The notes: generated by a model not told the origin, from the sequence alone. A stretch of DNA of 64,000 nt from Dehalococcoidia bacterium (GCA_002728715.1 PBVQ01000001.1:12191-76190), one strand, 5' to 3'. Counted from the stretch's first letter, positions 1 to 9,248 are shown. Translations and numbers: made by a program.

Positions 1-555
1 GGTGGATTAGGTATTAATGCAACTGCAATTGCTAATGAATTAGGTGCATCAAAAATAATAGTTATAGACGGCCAAAAACCTAGGTTAGACCTAGCCGTTC
101 AGTGCGGAGCAACTGACATTATTGATATGAACGAATATGATACACCACAGTCAAGAATAGATAGAGTAATGGAACTTACAAATGGTATTGGTGCTGATAA
201 AGTAGTGGAAGTAGTAGGTTTCCCTCAGGTAGTTGAAGAAGGCGTTGATATGGTAAGAATGAGAGGTAAATACCTAGAAATAGGAAATATTATGCCTGGA
301 TCAAAAGCATCTTTAGATATGGCTAAATTTATTACTAACCAGATAAGGTTCTACGGAATACAACACTACGATCCTTGGATAATTCCTAATTCTATTGATT
401 TCTTACTTAGAACAAAAGATAAATATCCTTTGATGGATGTAATATCTCATGAGTTTTCTCTTAAAGATATTGATAAAGCTTTCAAAACAGCTGAATGGCT
501 TGGCACGCAAGATGGTAGCAAAGTAACAAGAGCAATCGTCACACCTAATGCATAA
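1..555 (+). CDS. Zinc-type alcohol dehydrogenase, C-terminal part (cut by window start)
   Basis: The reading frame is open from base 1, so the 5' part lies outside the window. The first visible residues, GGLGINATA, are the glycine-rich nucleotide-binding turn of the medium-chain dehydrogenase Rossmann domain, followed by the strand ending IIVIDG that would bind the NAD(P) ribose. The catalytic zinc domain is missing from view. The remaining 184 residues fit the coenzyme domain and C-terminal part of a threonine/alcohol dehydrogenase-like enzyme. The stop overlaps the next gene's start by 8 bases (ATGCATAA), so the two are probably co-translated. Substrate unknown. Confidence 0.85.
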   Translation, partial: GGLGINATAIANELGASKIIVIDGQKPRLDLAVQCGATDIIDMNEYDTPQSRIDRVMELTNGIGADKVVEVVGFPQVVEEGVDMVRMRGKYLEIGNIMPGSKASLDMAKFITNQIRFYGIQHYDPWIIPNSIDFLLRTKDKYPLMDVISHEFSLKDIDKAFKTAEWLGTQDGSKVTRAIVTPNA

Positions 556-1609
556 AAATAAAGTCACGAAAAAAATAAGATTAGGTATTGTGGGGGCAGG
601 TAGATTTGCTGATACTCACATGCAACATTTTTCTAGGATTCAGGATGTTGAAATAGTTGCTGCATCTCGAACAAATGAAAAGAGACTATCTGAGTTTCAA
701 AAAAAATGGAAAATAAATAGTATTTACACCGATTATGAAGAAATGATGACAAAATCTAATATAGATGGTGTAGTAATTATTACTCCGACTAATTCTCATA
801 AAGACATAACACTTTCCGCAATTGATAAGGGACTCCATGTTTTGTGTGAAAAACCATTAGCATTAAGTGCTAAAGATTGTAAAATCATGTTAGATTCAGC
901 AGAAAAAAAAGGAGTAATTCATTCAACTAATTTTAATCAAAGAGGAAATACATCACTTGGTAAGATTATGCGATATATAGATAAAGATTTCGTTGGAAGA
1001 ATATTTCATGCAAATATATGGTGGGGAATGTCTCATCAGTATGATGCAAGACCAGATACATTAGCTTGGAGGTTTAAGTCTGAATATGGAGGAGGTTCAG
1101 TCTACGAGCTTATTCATGTTTTTGATATGCTTAGGTTCATAAATGGAGAAATTTCAAGAATAGTATCAACTCTAGATACAACAACTAAAAAAAGACCAAC
1201 GGCAGACTACCCTGAAGGAATAAACGTAGATGTTCCTGATGCATCAGGTTTTTTATGCGAATGGGTAAATGGTGGCTTTGCAGTGGTTCATACTTCATTC
1301 GCATCTCGAGGGACAGATCCGGACGGAAGCACCTCAGCTAGGATTGAGATTTCAGGTGAAAAAGGTAAAATTGCTACCAATGGGAAATATCTAATTGAAG
1401 GTATTACAGGTAATAATGGACCAATCCATCAATTGGATCCAGGCCCTGAATATGCTCAACCTTATTCTCTATTTGTCGAAGCTATAAAAAGAAATGACCA
1501 AAAAATTATTGATACATCATTTTATGATGGCTTAAAAGCAGCAGAAATTGTTGATGCTGCCTACGAATCATTCAATAAATCGAAATGGATTGAAATTTCT
1601 CATACATAA
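548..1609 (+). CDS. Gfo/Idh/MocA family NAD(P)-dependent oxidoreductase
   Basis: A 353-residue protein with an N-terminal Rossmann fold (GIVGAGRF at residues 13-20) and the family's EKP motif at 101-103, whose lysine is catalytic in inositol and sugar dehydrogenases. The C-terminal half is the usual alpha/beta substrate domain. The family oxidises or reduces sugars, inositols and related cyclic polyols; the exact substrate cannot be read from sequence. It overlaps the preceding alcohol dehydrogenase gene by 8 bases, so both likely act in one sugar or polyol pathway. No signal peptide; cytoplasmic. Confidence 0.9.
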   Translation: MHKNKVTKKIRLGIVGAGRFADTHMQHFSRIQDVEIVAASRTNEKRLSEFQKKWKINSIYTDYEEMMTKSNIDGVVIITPTNSHKDITLSAIDKGLHVLCEKPLALSAKDCKIMLDSAEKKGVIHSTNFNQRGNTSLGKIMRYIDKDFVGRIFHANIWWGMSHQYDARPDTLAWRFKSEYGGGSVYELIHVFDMLRFINGEISRIVSTLDTTTKKRPTADYPEGINVDVPDASGFLCEWVNGGFAVVHTSFASRGTDPDGSTSARIEISGEKGKIATNGKYLIEGITGNNGPIHQLDPGPEYAQPYSLFVEAIKRNDQKIIDTSFYDGLKAAEIVDAAYESFNKSKWIEISHT

Positions 1610-1620
1610 GTTATAACTCG

Positions 1621-1649
1621 TTGAAAACTATTTTATAAATTACTATAAT
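1621..1649 (+). promoter_or_regulatory. Sigma70-type promoter for the alpha-hydroxy-acid dehydrogenase gene
   Basis: A TTGAAA -35 element (1621-1626) and a perfect TATAAT -10 element (1644-1649) are separated by exactly 17 bases. They lie between the upstream stop at 1609 and the start at 1686. The predicted transcript would have a leader of about 30 bases. This is the best promoter match in the window. Confidence 0.7.
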
Positions 1650-1685
1650 TGTCAACAAATAATTTATTTTTTTGGGTATCATTAT

Positions 1686-2834
1686 ATGAAATTAAAACAC
1701 TGCCACAACTTTCACGATTTTAGAAAATTAGCAAAAAAAAAGATACCATCTCCAGTTTTTCACTATATTGATGGAGCTGCGGATGATGAAATGACTCATA
1801 GAAGAAACACCAAGGCGTTTGATGATGTTGATTTAGTTCCGAATGTCCTAAGAGATGTTTCAAAAATTGACTTATCTACTACTGTTTTTGGTAAAAAATT
1901 AGATTTACCTTTTTACTGCTCCCCTACTGCATTACAAAGACTCTTTCATTATGATGGGGAAAAAGCCGTAGGAAGAGCTGCAGCAAAATTTAATACAATG
2001 TTTAGTGTTTCAACTCTTTCTACTACAAGCATGGAAGTATTAGCACCAATTGATGCTCCAAAACTCTTTCAATATTATTATCACAAAGACAAAGGTCTCA
2101 ATGATGCTATGGTAGAAAAAGCAAAAGAGGCTAATTTTGATGTTCTTGCACTAACTGTAGATACAATAACATCAGGTAATCGTGAAAGAGATTTTAGAAC
2201 AGGTTTTACTTCACCTCCGAGAATAACTCTTTCAAGTGCATTTAGTTATGTTACAAAACCTATGTGGGGAATAAATTATCTAACTAAAGGAAAATTCGAA
2301 TTGCCATTACTAAAAGATCATGTATCTGAACTTAGTAATGTAGCCACATCTATAGGAGATTATTTCGGTAAGATGTTAGATCAATCTATGAACTGGAAAG
2401 ATGCAGAGGAACTAAAGTCAAAATGGGGAGGACAGTTCGCATTAAAAGGGGTTATGAGTGTTGAAGATGCAAAAAAAGCTGTAGATATTGGTTGTAATGG
2501 AATTATAGTATCAAATCACGGGGGAAGACAATTAGATGGCTCACGTTCACCATTTGATCATATTGCTGAAATTGTAGATGCTGTAGGAGATAAAATAGAT
2601 GTAATTATGGAGGGAGGGATTCAGAGGGGAACACATATATTAAAAGCTCTTTCCATCGGAGCTAAAGCATGTGCCGGTGGGAGAATGTATCTTTATGCAC
2701 TTGCTGCAGCTGGTCAATATGGTGTGGAAAAAGCATTGGGAATATATAGAGATGAACTAGAAAGGGACATGAAGTTAATGGGATGTACAAAAATTAGTGA
2801 CTTATCACGAAAAAATTTACGCTTTAGAAATTAA
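1686..2834 (+). CDS. FMN-dependent alpha-hydroxy-acid dehydrogenase/oxidase
   Basis: A 382-residue TIM-barrel flavoenzyme of the lactate dehydrogenase (LldD)/glycolate oxidase family, which oxidises 2-hydroxy acids to 2-oxo acids. The signature SNHGGRQLDG starts at residue 276 and holds the catalytic base His278 and the substrate-binding arginine. The usual DGGIRRG FMN-phosphate motif reads EGGIQRG here (309-315), a conservative change. No membrane segment is obvious. The gene is convergent with a glyoxylate-type aminotransferase 6 bases away, so glycolate is a reasonable substrate guess, but lactate is equally possible. Confidence 0.92.
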   Translation: MKLKHCHNFHDFRKLAKKKIPSPVFHYIDGAADDEMTHRRNTKAFDDVDLVPNVLRDVSKIDLSTTVFGKKLDLPFYCSPTALQRLFHYDGEKAVGRAAAKFNTMFSVSTLSTTSMEVLAPIDAPKLFQYYYHKDKGLNDAMVEKAKEANFDVLALTVDTITSGNRERDFRTGFTSPPRITLSSAFSYVTKPMWGINYLTKGKFELPLLKDHVSELSNVATSIGDYFGKMLDQSMNWKDAEELKSKWGGQFALKGVMSVEDAKKAVDIGCNGIIVSNHGGRQLDGSRSPFDHIAEIVDAVGDKIDVIMEGGIQRGTHILKALSIGAKACAGGRMYLYALAAAGQYGVEKALGIYRDELERDMKLMGCTKISDLSRKNLRFRN

Positions 2835-2840
2835 TTTATA

Positions 2841-4049
2841 TTATTCATAGAATTTTTTTATCCCATTTTTGGAGTATTCATCACTAGCAGCATTCACAGC
2901 ATTTCCCTCAGAAATTTCAATCCCAAATTGAGGTATTATATTTTCCAAGGCTTGTAAAATATATAAGACGTTTGGAGGATAACAAGATTCACCCATCAAG
3001 CCAATTCTAATTACTTTCCCTGCAAAATCCCCTAATCCTCTACCAACTTCAATAGAATATTGTTCTAATATTTTTGATCTTAATTTAACGTCATCAATAT
3101 CTTTTGGTAAATTAATAACGGTAAGTTGGTCTAATCTATCACTCTTACTTATTGGTAAATCTAAATTTAATGCCTTCAGGCCTGCCCTAAGTGCAGAAGC
3201 ATTTACTTTATGCCTTTCCCATCTTTCAAACAATCCCTCATTTAATGTTAGTGCAGCAGCTTCTCTTAGACCATATATCATACTTACAGGAGCTGTATGA
3301 TGGGCTATATGATTTTCAGACCAATAATCCCAAATTAGTGAAAGATCAAGATACCATGATGATGGCAATGTCTTTCTATTTCTTATATATTCTAGAGCTT
3401 TAGTTGACATTGCAACAGGAGATATACCTGGAGGAGCAGCTAAACATTTTTGTGATCCAGAATAGGCATAATCAATTTCCCATTCGTCAAACTGCAACTC
3501 ACTTCCAGCCAATGATGTAACAACATCAGTCATAAACAATGATCCAAAATCATGGGAAATTTTCGCCATTTCTTTAATTGGATTTATGGTTCCAGTGGAC
3601 GTTTCTGCATGAATACCTAAAACCAATTTAGTATCAGTATGACTTTTTAAGGTATCTAATAAAACTTGCGGATCAAATGATTTACCCCATTCTGTTCTAA
3701 TTGGAATTACATTCAAACCTAATCTTTTAGCCATAATAATTTGACGTTCACAAAAGTAACCGTATGAACAAATTATGACTTTATCTCCTGGTTCGGCTAA
3801 ACTAACAAGACCAGCCTCCATCCCAGCAGAACCTGAACCAGCAACAGCAAAAGACATTTGATTTGTTAAGAAAATCTCATTGAGCATTCCTGATACTTTC
3901 TCTAATAAATCAAAAAATGCTGGATCTAGATAACCTACAATAGGCAATGACATAGCTCTAAGGACTCTCGGGTTCGCAGAACTTGGCCCTGGACCCAAAA
4001 TGACTCTCCTTGGCATATCTAATGGTTCATATATATTTTTTTTACTCAA
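2841..4049 (-). CDS. Class V aminotransferase (alanine/serine-glyoxylate type)
   Basis: A 402-residue fold-type I PLP enzyme. The PLP lysine is Lys201 within SGSQKCLAAPPG, the GSGSAGMEAG phosphate loop lies at about 71-80, and HAETSTG at 147-153 is typical of the alanine-glyoxylate/serine-glyoxylate/purine-catabolism aminotransferases. It would transfer an amino group to glyoxylate to make glycine, or act on a related 2-oxo acid. It faces the FMN hydroxy-acid dehydrogenase across a 6-base gap, which fits a hydroxy-acid to amino-acid route (inference). The exact donor is not resolvable. Confidence 0.9.
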   Translation of the reverse strand: MSKKNIYEPLDMPRRVILGPGPSSANPRVLRAMSLPIVGYLDPAFFDLLEKVSGMLNEIFLTNQMSFAVAGSGSAGMEAGLVSLAEPGDKVIICSYGYFCERQIIMAKRLGLNVIPIRTEWGKSFDPQVLLDTLKSHTDTKLVLGIHAETSTGTINPIKEMAKISHDFGSLFMTDVVTSLAGSELQFDEWEIDYAYSGSQKCLAAPPGISPVAMSTKALEYIRNRKTLPSSWYLDLSLIWDYWSENHIAHHTAPVSMIYGLREAAALTLNEGLFERWERHKVNASALRAGLKALNLDLPISKSDRLDQLTVINLPKDIDDVKLRSKILEQYSIEVGRGLGDFAGKVIRIGLMGESCYPPNVLYILQALENIIPQFGIEISEGNAVNAASDEYSKNGIKKFYE

Positions 4050-4066
4050 AAAGACCTTTTCCTAAT

Positions 4067-4095
4067 TTGACGTATTTATTAAGAATACTTAGAAT
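4067..4095 (+). promoter_or_regulatory. Sigma70-type promoter for the SDR gene pair
   Basis: A TTGACG -35 (4067-4072) and TAGAAT -10 (4090-4095) are separated by 17 bases. They lie upstream of the TTG-started SDR gene at 4160 and leave a leader of about 58 bases that ends in a strong AGGAG ribosome site. Confidence 0.6.
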
Positions 4096-4159
4096 TGATT
4101 CTAATATCATCGATTATTCATATCGTATTTAATAATTTTTTTATTTTTAGGAGAAAACA

Positions 4160-4924
4160 TTGACTATAAAGGGAAATAACGGAAAAGTTGCAGTTATCAC
4201 TGGTGCTGGTACTGGAATAGGTAAAAGTGCTGTATTGCATCTTATTCAAGATGGATACCAAGTTGTTTTGGCTGGTAGAAGAGATCAACCCCTTATTGAC
4301 ACTGCCAAAGAATCAGGTGCTGGCGATGATAGATTTTTAATCCAAACAACGGATGTAAGCAAAGAGGAAGATGTAAAAAAATTATTCAATGTTACTATGA
4401 AAAAATTTCAGAGAGTTGATGTTTTGTTTAATAATGCAGGTATTGGTGTAAAATCTACTACAGAAGATCTTAGCCTTAGCGACTGGCAAAGAGTACTAGA
4501 TATTAACTTAACTGGTAGTTTTTTGTGCGCTAAAGAAGCAATCCAAATAATGAAAAATCAAAATCCAATGGGCGGAAGAATTATAAACAATGGTTCGATA
4601 TCAGCGTATGTACCAAGACCTGATTCTGTAGCATATACATCAACAAAACACGCAATTTCTGGACTAACTAAACAAATTTCCTTAGATGGAAGAAAATACA
4701 ATATTGCTTGTAGCCAAATTGATGTTGGTAATGCAGCAACTCCAATGACAGCTACATCTGATTCTGGACAACCCCAAGCAAATGGTGATGTAGTTCCAGA
4801 ACCAAGATTCAATGTATCTCACGTTGGTGAAAGTGTTTTACAAATATCGAATCTACCATTAGACACAAATATTCAATTTATGACTATAATGGCTACAAAA
4901 ATGCCATATGTTGGTAGAGGTTAG
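4160..4924 (+). CDS. Short-chain dehydrogenase/reductase (classical SDR)
   Basis: A 254-residue Rossmann-fold NAD(P)-dependent oxidoreductase. The cofactor motif TGAGTGIG begins at residue 14, NNAG lies at 91-94, and the catalytic Ser146/Tyr159/Lys163 (YTSTK) are intact. The start is TTG at 4160, chosen because an AGGAG ribosome site sits 6-7 bases upstream and no closer ATG fits. The gene is followed after 27 bases by a second SDR on the same strand, so the two are probably co-transcribed. Substrate unknown; the C-terminus lacks the usual DGG ending of FabG-like enzymes. Confidence 0.9.
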   Translation: MTIKGNNGKVAVITGAGTGIGKSAVLHLIQDGYQVVLAGRRDQPLIDTAKESGAGDDRFLIQTTDVSKEEDVKKLFNVTMKKFQRVDVLFNNAGIGVKSTTEDLSLSDWQRVLDINLTGSFLCAKEAIQIMKNQNPMGGRIINNGSISAYVPRPDSVAYTSTKHAISGLTKQISLDGRKYNIACSQIDVGNAATPMTATSDSGQPQANGDVVPEPRFNVSHVGESVLQISNLPLDTNIQFMTIMATKMPYVGRG

Positions 4925-4951
4925 CTTTCTAAATTAAATAAGGAGATAAAA

Positions 4952-5746
4952 ATGGACTTAGGATTAAAAAACAAAATAGGCATAATTACTGGAGGAAGTG
5001 ACGGAATAGGAAAAGCAGCAGCAATTTCTCTTTCTAATGAAGGAGCTAAAGTGGCCATTATTGGCAGGAATAAAAAAAAATTAAACGATGCAGTTAATGA
5101 AATTATTTCTATTACATCAGGAGAAGTTATTGGTATATCAGCAGATGTATCAAATGAAAATAATGTTAAAGAAATGGTTAATAGTGTGGTGAATAAATGG
5201 GGTGGAATCGATATTTTGATAAATAATGCTGGAACATCTTCTGCCACATCATTAGAAAATATTACTGACGACCAGATTAAAATCGATTTTGGTATCAAAG
5301 TATATGGAGCAATATATTGTGCCAGAAACTCACTGGAATACTTAAAAAAATCAGGTTCAGGAGTAATTATAAATACAACTACTCCAGGAGGCAAAGCGTC
5401 AGGTCCATCCGGTCAGCCGACATCCCTGTCTCGTGCTGCTGGAATATCCTTAACAAAATCTTGGGCTGGAGAATTAGCAAAATATAATATAAGAGTTAAT
5501 ACAATTTGTGTAGGATTACTAAAATCTGGGCAACATAGAACTAGATGGGAAAAAGCAAACAGAGAAAACCCCGAATATACAATAGAAAATCATTGGGAAA
5601 AATTAGGTCAAAACGTACCTTTAGGTAACAGGGTAGGTGAAGCACACGAAGCTGGAGATGTAATTTGTTTTCTTGCGTCAAATAAAGCAAGTTACGTTAC
5701 AGGGACAGCGATAAATGTAGATGGTGGCACCTCACCTGTTATTTGA
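4952..5746 (+). CDS. SDR-family protein with altered active site
   Basis: A 264-residue SDR with a normal cofactor-binding end (TGGSDGIG from residue 13, NNAG at 91-94) and a normal C-terminal end (VTGTAINVDGG). The catalytic YxxxK is replaced: where Tyr and Lys belong the protein has Thr157 and Arg161 (TSLSR), and the catalytic Ser region reads NTTT at 141-144. The residues after it (RAAGISLTKS) align well, so this is substitution rather than a frameshift. It may use another catalytic set, or act as a binding protein or lyase-type SDR. It follows the previous SDR by 27 bases with an AAGGAG ribosome site. Confidence 0.88.
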   Translation: MDLGLKNKIGIITGGSDGIGKAAAISLSNEGAKVAIIGRNKKKLNDAVNEIISITSGEVIGISADVSNENNVKEMVNSVVNKWGGIDILINNAGTSSATSLENITDDQIKIDFGIKVYGAIYCARNSLEYLKKSGSGVIINTTTPGGKASGPSGQPTSLSRAAGISLTKSWAGELAKYNIRVNTICVGLLKSGQHRTRWEKANRENPEYTIENHWEKLGQNVPLGNRVGEAHEAGDVICFLASNKASYVTGTAINVDGGTSPVI

Positions 5747-5751
5747 TCTCA

Positions 5752-6930
5752 CTAAGATAAATAATCAAGCGCACTTCTTACAAATATCTCAGTTCCTATC
5801 GGGAGACAATTTTCGTCATAGTCAAATTTAGAGTTATGATGAGATTCGATACCCCTTGATTCGGCATCTTTAAACCCTGCACCTAAAATAAAATATGTAC
5901 CTGGAACACGATTCAAAAATTCTGCCATATCATCTCCAACACTTATTGGTTCAATACTAGTTGCATTTTCTTCACCAACAATTAAACTAGATACTCTTGC
6001 TACAGAGTTAGCAACTCTAGGATTATTTATAACGGGAGGAGCCCCATGTATTCTTTCAAAATTTATAATTGCTCTAGTAGCATCAGCGACATTTTTTGAT
6101 ATCCTTTTTAAGGAATCCATTATGTTTTTTTGCACATCATTCCTATATGACCTAATTGTTCCCTCAACAATAACAGAATCTGCTATTACGTTGGGAGCAC
6201 TACCACCATGCACTTGACCAAAAGTTAAAACTGACATCTCATTAGGAGCAATTTCTCGACTAACAATAGTTTGAGACATATTAATTATTTGAGACAAAGT
6301 AATTATTGGATCTACTGCAATATGAGGCATTGCGCCATGACCACCTTTACCTTGTACGGTTATTCTAAACTGGTCAGCTCCAGCAAAAACAGTTGAATCA
6401 TTGATTCCAACCTTACCGCATGGAACCTGATTCCATAAATGAGTACCAATGACTCTGTCAGCTGGATATTTTTCAAACAATCCATCTTTAATCATAGCTA
6501 AAGCACCCTGAACAATTTCTTCTGCTGGTTGGAAAACAAAAACAATATTTCCATGTAAATTTGATTTTAATTTACTTAGTATTTCAGCTGCACCTAATGC
6601 CATTGTTATATGACCATCATGGCCACAAGCATGCATATTCCCATTATTTGAACTGAAATCTAGATCAGTATTTTCATCAATAGGAAGACCGTCAATGTCT
6701 GCACGAATCATTAATGTTGGACCATCGTACTTTCCTACTAATTTTCCTACCACGCCTGTCTTACCGATCCCATACTCAACTTCTAAACCGAATTTTTCCA
6801 ATCTACTCATTATCTCCTTGGATGTCTTAAATTCCTTAAAACCTAGTTCTGGAATATTATGAAAAAACCTTCTTGTTTCTTTTAGTTTAGTTATTTTACT
6901 ATTTATGATTTCTGATATTTCATCTTTCAT
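5752..6930 (-). CDS. M20D-family amidohydrolase (hippurate/N-acyl-amino-acid hydrolase type)
   Basis: A 392-residue metal-dependent amidohydrolase when started at the ATG at 6928-6930. A longer in-frame opening exists but would read through the aldolase gene and adds no family sequence. Metal and catalytic motifs are present: CGHDGH at 102-107, PAEE at 135-138, GTHLW with His164, and a C-terminal ESHHNSKFD. The family removes acyl groups from N-acyl amino acids, indole-acetyl conjugates or similar amides. The start lies one base after the aldolase stop, so it is the last gene of a three-gene minus-strand operon. Confidence 0.92.
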   Translation of the reverse strand: MKDEISEIINSKITKLKETRRFFHNIPELGFKEFKTSKEIMSRLEKFGLEVEYGIGKTGVVGKLVGKYDGPTLMIRADIDGLPIDENTDLDFSSNNGNMHACGHDGHITMALGAAEILSKLKSNLHGNIVFVFQPAEEIVQGALAMIKDGLFEKYPADRVIGTHLWNQVPCGKVGINDSTVFAGADQFRITVQGKGGHGAMPHIAVDPIITLSQIINMSQTIVSREIAPNEMSVLTFGQVHGGSAPNVIADSVIVEGTIRSYRNDVQKNIMDSLKRISKNVADATRAIINFERIHGAPPVINNPRVANSVARVSSLIVGEENATSIEPISVGDDMAEFLNRVPGTYFILGAGFKDAESRGIESHHNSKFDYDENCLPIGTEIFVRSALDYLS

Positions 6931-6931
6931 T

Positions 6932-7924
6932 CTAAAGCCCCTGTCTTGCCATACTAGCCTGCTTACATCTTTCGATAAAAATTTTTTGAGCTGGTATAAT
7001 ATTTTCTTTATTTCCTCGCCATTCATGCATTGCAGCTGATTGTAAACCTCTTCCATATGAAAAAGTTATTTCCCATGGAGTTTCTTTTTCTTTAGCGTAT
7101 TGATTTATATTTCTTAGGATACTAATAGAATCATCATCACTCATACCTCCAGATAAATATGCGATACCAGGAACTTGGAATGGTACATTACTTAATAAAA
7201 ATTCTACATTTATTTCTGCAATTTTTTCAGCCGACAATATATCGGAATTTTTATCCCCTTGAATTATCATGCTCGGCTTAAGAATAATACTTTCTAAATC
7301 AACATTTTGCTCTATCAATTCTGTGAAAACTTTTTTAAAAACTTTTTCATTCACTTCTTTTGACTTATATATTGAATGTTTACCTTCAATATAAACTTCA
7401 GGCTCAACGATTGGAACAATACCTTGTTCTTGACATATTGCAGCATAACGAGCTAAGGCATGGGCATTTACTGATATACAATAATCAGAGGGTAATTCGT
7501 GTGTGATTACAATCAGAGCCCGCCATTTAGCAAAAGATAATCCCATATCTTTGTAAATAATTAATCTTTCTGATAATCCATCTAGACCTTCGGTTATATT
7601 TTCTTGATTAGATCCTGCAAGTTTATGAAGAGACTTGTCAACTTTTATTCCTGATAAAATATTTTTTGAGGATAAAAGATTAATGAAAGATTGATTGTTA
7701 TCACTGTTTTGATGGGTAGTTTCATCGTAAAAAATTACTCCGCTTATAAATTCTTCTATCCCTTGAGAAGTTAGAAGAAGATTTCTCCAAGAACGCCTAT
7801 TTTCTTCATTTAAGTTTATTGATAATTCCTTAAATCTTTTAGAAATAGTTGTGTTGCTTTCGTCAGCCGCTAAAATACCTCTTTGCTTACTAACAAGTTT
7901 TTTTGCAATTTTTTTCATACTCAT
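6932..7924 (-). CDS. Class I fructose-bisphosphate aldolase
   Basis: A 330-residue protein matching the eukaryotic-type class I aldolase, which cleaves fructose 1,6-bisphosphate through a Schiff base. GILAADES lies at 16-23, VPIVEPEV at 170-177, the Schiff-base lysine is Lys216 in ILKPSMI, and YLSGG is present downstream. It lacks the zinc histidines of class II enzymes. The ATG overlaps the stop of the upstream aminotransferase by one base (TAATG), and its stop is one base before the amidohydrolase start. This gives glycolysis/gluconeogenesis capacity; the pairing with an aminotransferase and amidohydrolase looks incidental. Confidence 0.92.
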   Translation of the reverse strand: MSMKKIAKKLVSKQRGILAADESNTTISKRFKELSINLNEENRRSWRNLLLTSQGIEEFISGVIFYDETTHQNSDNNQSFINLLSSKNILSGIKVDKSLHKLAGSNQENITEGLDGLSERLIIYKDMGLSFAKWRALIVITHELPSDYCISVNAHALARYAAICQEQGIVPIVEPEVYIEGKHSIYKSKEVNEKVFKKVFTELIEQNVDLESIILKPSMIIQGDKNSDILSAEKIAEINVEFLLSNVPFQVPGIAYLSGGMSDDDSISILRNINQYAKEKETPWEITFSYGRGLQSAAMHEWRGNKENIIPAQKIFIERCKQASMARQGL

Positions 7925-9138
7925 TAGTTAACTACTCGATATTTCTTAAATAAATCTGCTAAAAGTTTAATCCCTTCTCTATTTTTCTCGGGAGATTCAA
8001 AAGCAAAGCACAATCTAGCATAATTATGCCCTATTCTACCACTCGCATCAGCCTCAAAATTTGTACCAGCTATATATCCGACTCCATCACTAAATACTTT
8101 ATCTCTAACTGAACTTATATCGCAACCTTCAGGCATCTTTAACCATATATAACATCCACCTTCTGGATTAGACCATTCAGCTCCAAATTTAGAAAAATTA
8201 TCAACTAGTGACTTATTCATAGATTGATATTTTTCCTTGAGTAGTGGGTTAAAATTATTTTTATGAGATTCTTGATTATTTCTTAAGTAGCCATCTATTG
8301 CAAGCGCGGCAAATTGATTAGGTCCACTTCCAACTCTAAAATCTAAAGACCTCCTAATTAACTCATCAGGACCAGTAAAATAACCTAATCTTAATCCTGG
8401 GGCAAGAAGTTTAGAAAAAGATGCAACGTAAATCACTATACCAGAGTCATCAAGAGCTCTAAATGCTGGTTCTGGGACTGATTCGTATCGTAAATCAACA
8501 TAACAATCGTCTTCTAATATGGGTAAATTATATTTATGAGCAATCTTAAGGATTTCTTCCCTTCTTGATTTAGGGAGTGAAGAACCTGTTGGATTTTGAT
8601 GTTCTGGAATGGTGTATATATATTTTGGTTTTCTGCCCGAAGTGATCATATCTGAGATCTGCTTATCCAATAAATTAGGAATTATACCTTTATCATCAAT
8701 CTTAATTCCAACTACCTCAGCTCCAAATTTTCTGAATTGATTTAATGTACCCATATAAACAAATTCTTCAGCTAATACTATATCTCCGGGATTGGTTAAT
8801 GCCTGTATAACCAAGCCAATTGCTTCGCCAGAACCATTTGTCAAAACAATTTGATCTTTGTCTACTATAAAACCTCTTTCATCTCTCAATTTTTGACTGG
8901 TAAATTCTCTTAATTCCACTGAACCAAGTATGTGAGGATAATATGCCATCTCGTTACTTACCTTTTCACTATTTGTATCCATAGCTGTAGTAAGTGACTG
9001 TATTAGACCATCCATAGGTAAAGTTTCAGGAGCTGGATAAGCAACAGCAAAGTCATACTTAGCGTGAGAAACTATATTTATTGGGTTATCAGATGATTTT
9101 TTTGAAAAAATTGCATCATAATTAAATTTATTAGACAT
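7924..9138 (-). CDS. PLP-dependent class I/II aminotransferase (2-aminoadipate/MocR-domain-like)
   Basis: A 404-residue fold-type I aminotransferase. The PLP lysine is Lys243 in VASFSKLLAPGLRLG, with NGSGEAIG at 101-108 and PEHQNPTG at 178-185. Its pattern matches the LysN/2-aminoadipate and kynurenine aminotransferase-like group and the aminotransferase domain of MocR regulators, but there is no N-terminal helix-turn-helix, so it is an enzyme. First gene of a three-gene minus-strand operon with aldolase and amidohydrolase. An AAAGGA ribosome site precedes the ATG. Substrate unresolved among aromatic, branched and aminoadipate acids. Confidence 0.9.
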   Translation of the reverse strand: MSNKFNYDAIFSKKSSDNPINIVSHAKYDFAVAYPAPETLPMDGLIQSLTTAMDTNSEKVSNEMAYYPHILGSVELREFTSQKLRDERGFIVDKDQIVLTNGSGEAIGLVIQALTNPGDIVLAEEFVYMGTLNQFRKFGAEVVGIKIDDKGIIPNLLDKQISDMITSGRKPKYIYTIPEHQNPTGSSLPKSRREEILKIAHKYNLPILEDDCYVDLRYESVPEPAFRALDDSGIVIYVASFSKLLAPGLRLGYFTGPDELIRRSLDFRVGSGPNQFAALAIDGYLRNNQESHKNNFNPLLKEKYQSMNKSLVDNFSKFGAEWSNPEGGCYIWLKMPEGCDISSVRDKVFSDGVGYIAGTNFEADASGRIGHNYARLCFAFESPEKNREGIKLLADLFKKYRVVN

Positions 9139-9168
9139 ATATAACTAATCCTTTTTATATTTAGTATT

Positions 9169-9196
9169 AGGATAGCAAAAAATAAAATATACTCAA
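9169..9196 (-). promoter_or_regulatory. Candidate promoter for the aminotransferase-aldolase operon
   Basis: Read on the minus strand, TTGAGT (9196-9191) and an extended -10, TGC then TATCCT (9174-9169), are 16 bases apart. The element would start transcription about 24 bases before the ATG at 9138. The -10 matches consensus at four of six positions, so this is moderate support only. Confidence 0.4.
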
Positions 9197-9248
9197 TATA
9201 TATTAGTTATCTTCTTTCAATTATGTAAGAAAAAGGGGTTTTAGAATA

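Noticed and set aside
4921-5394. A 157-codon open frame on the minus strand opposite the second SDR
   Set aside because: It lies wholly opposite a well-supported SDR gene, has low-complexity hydrophobic content from antisense reading, and no family motif or ribosome site.
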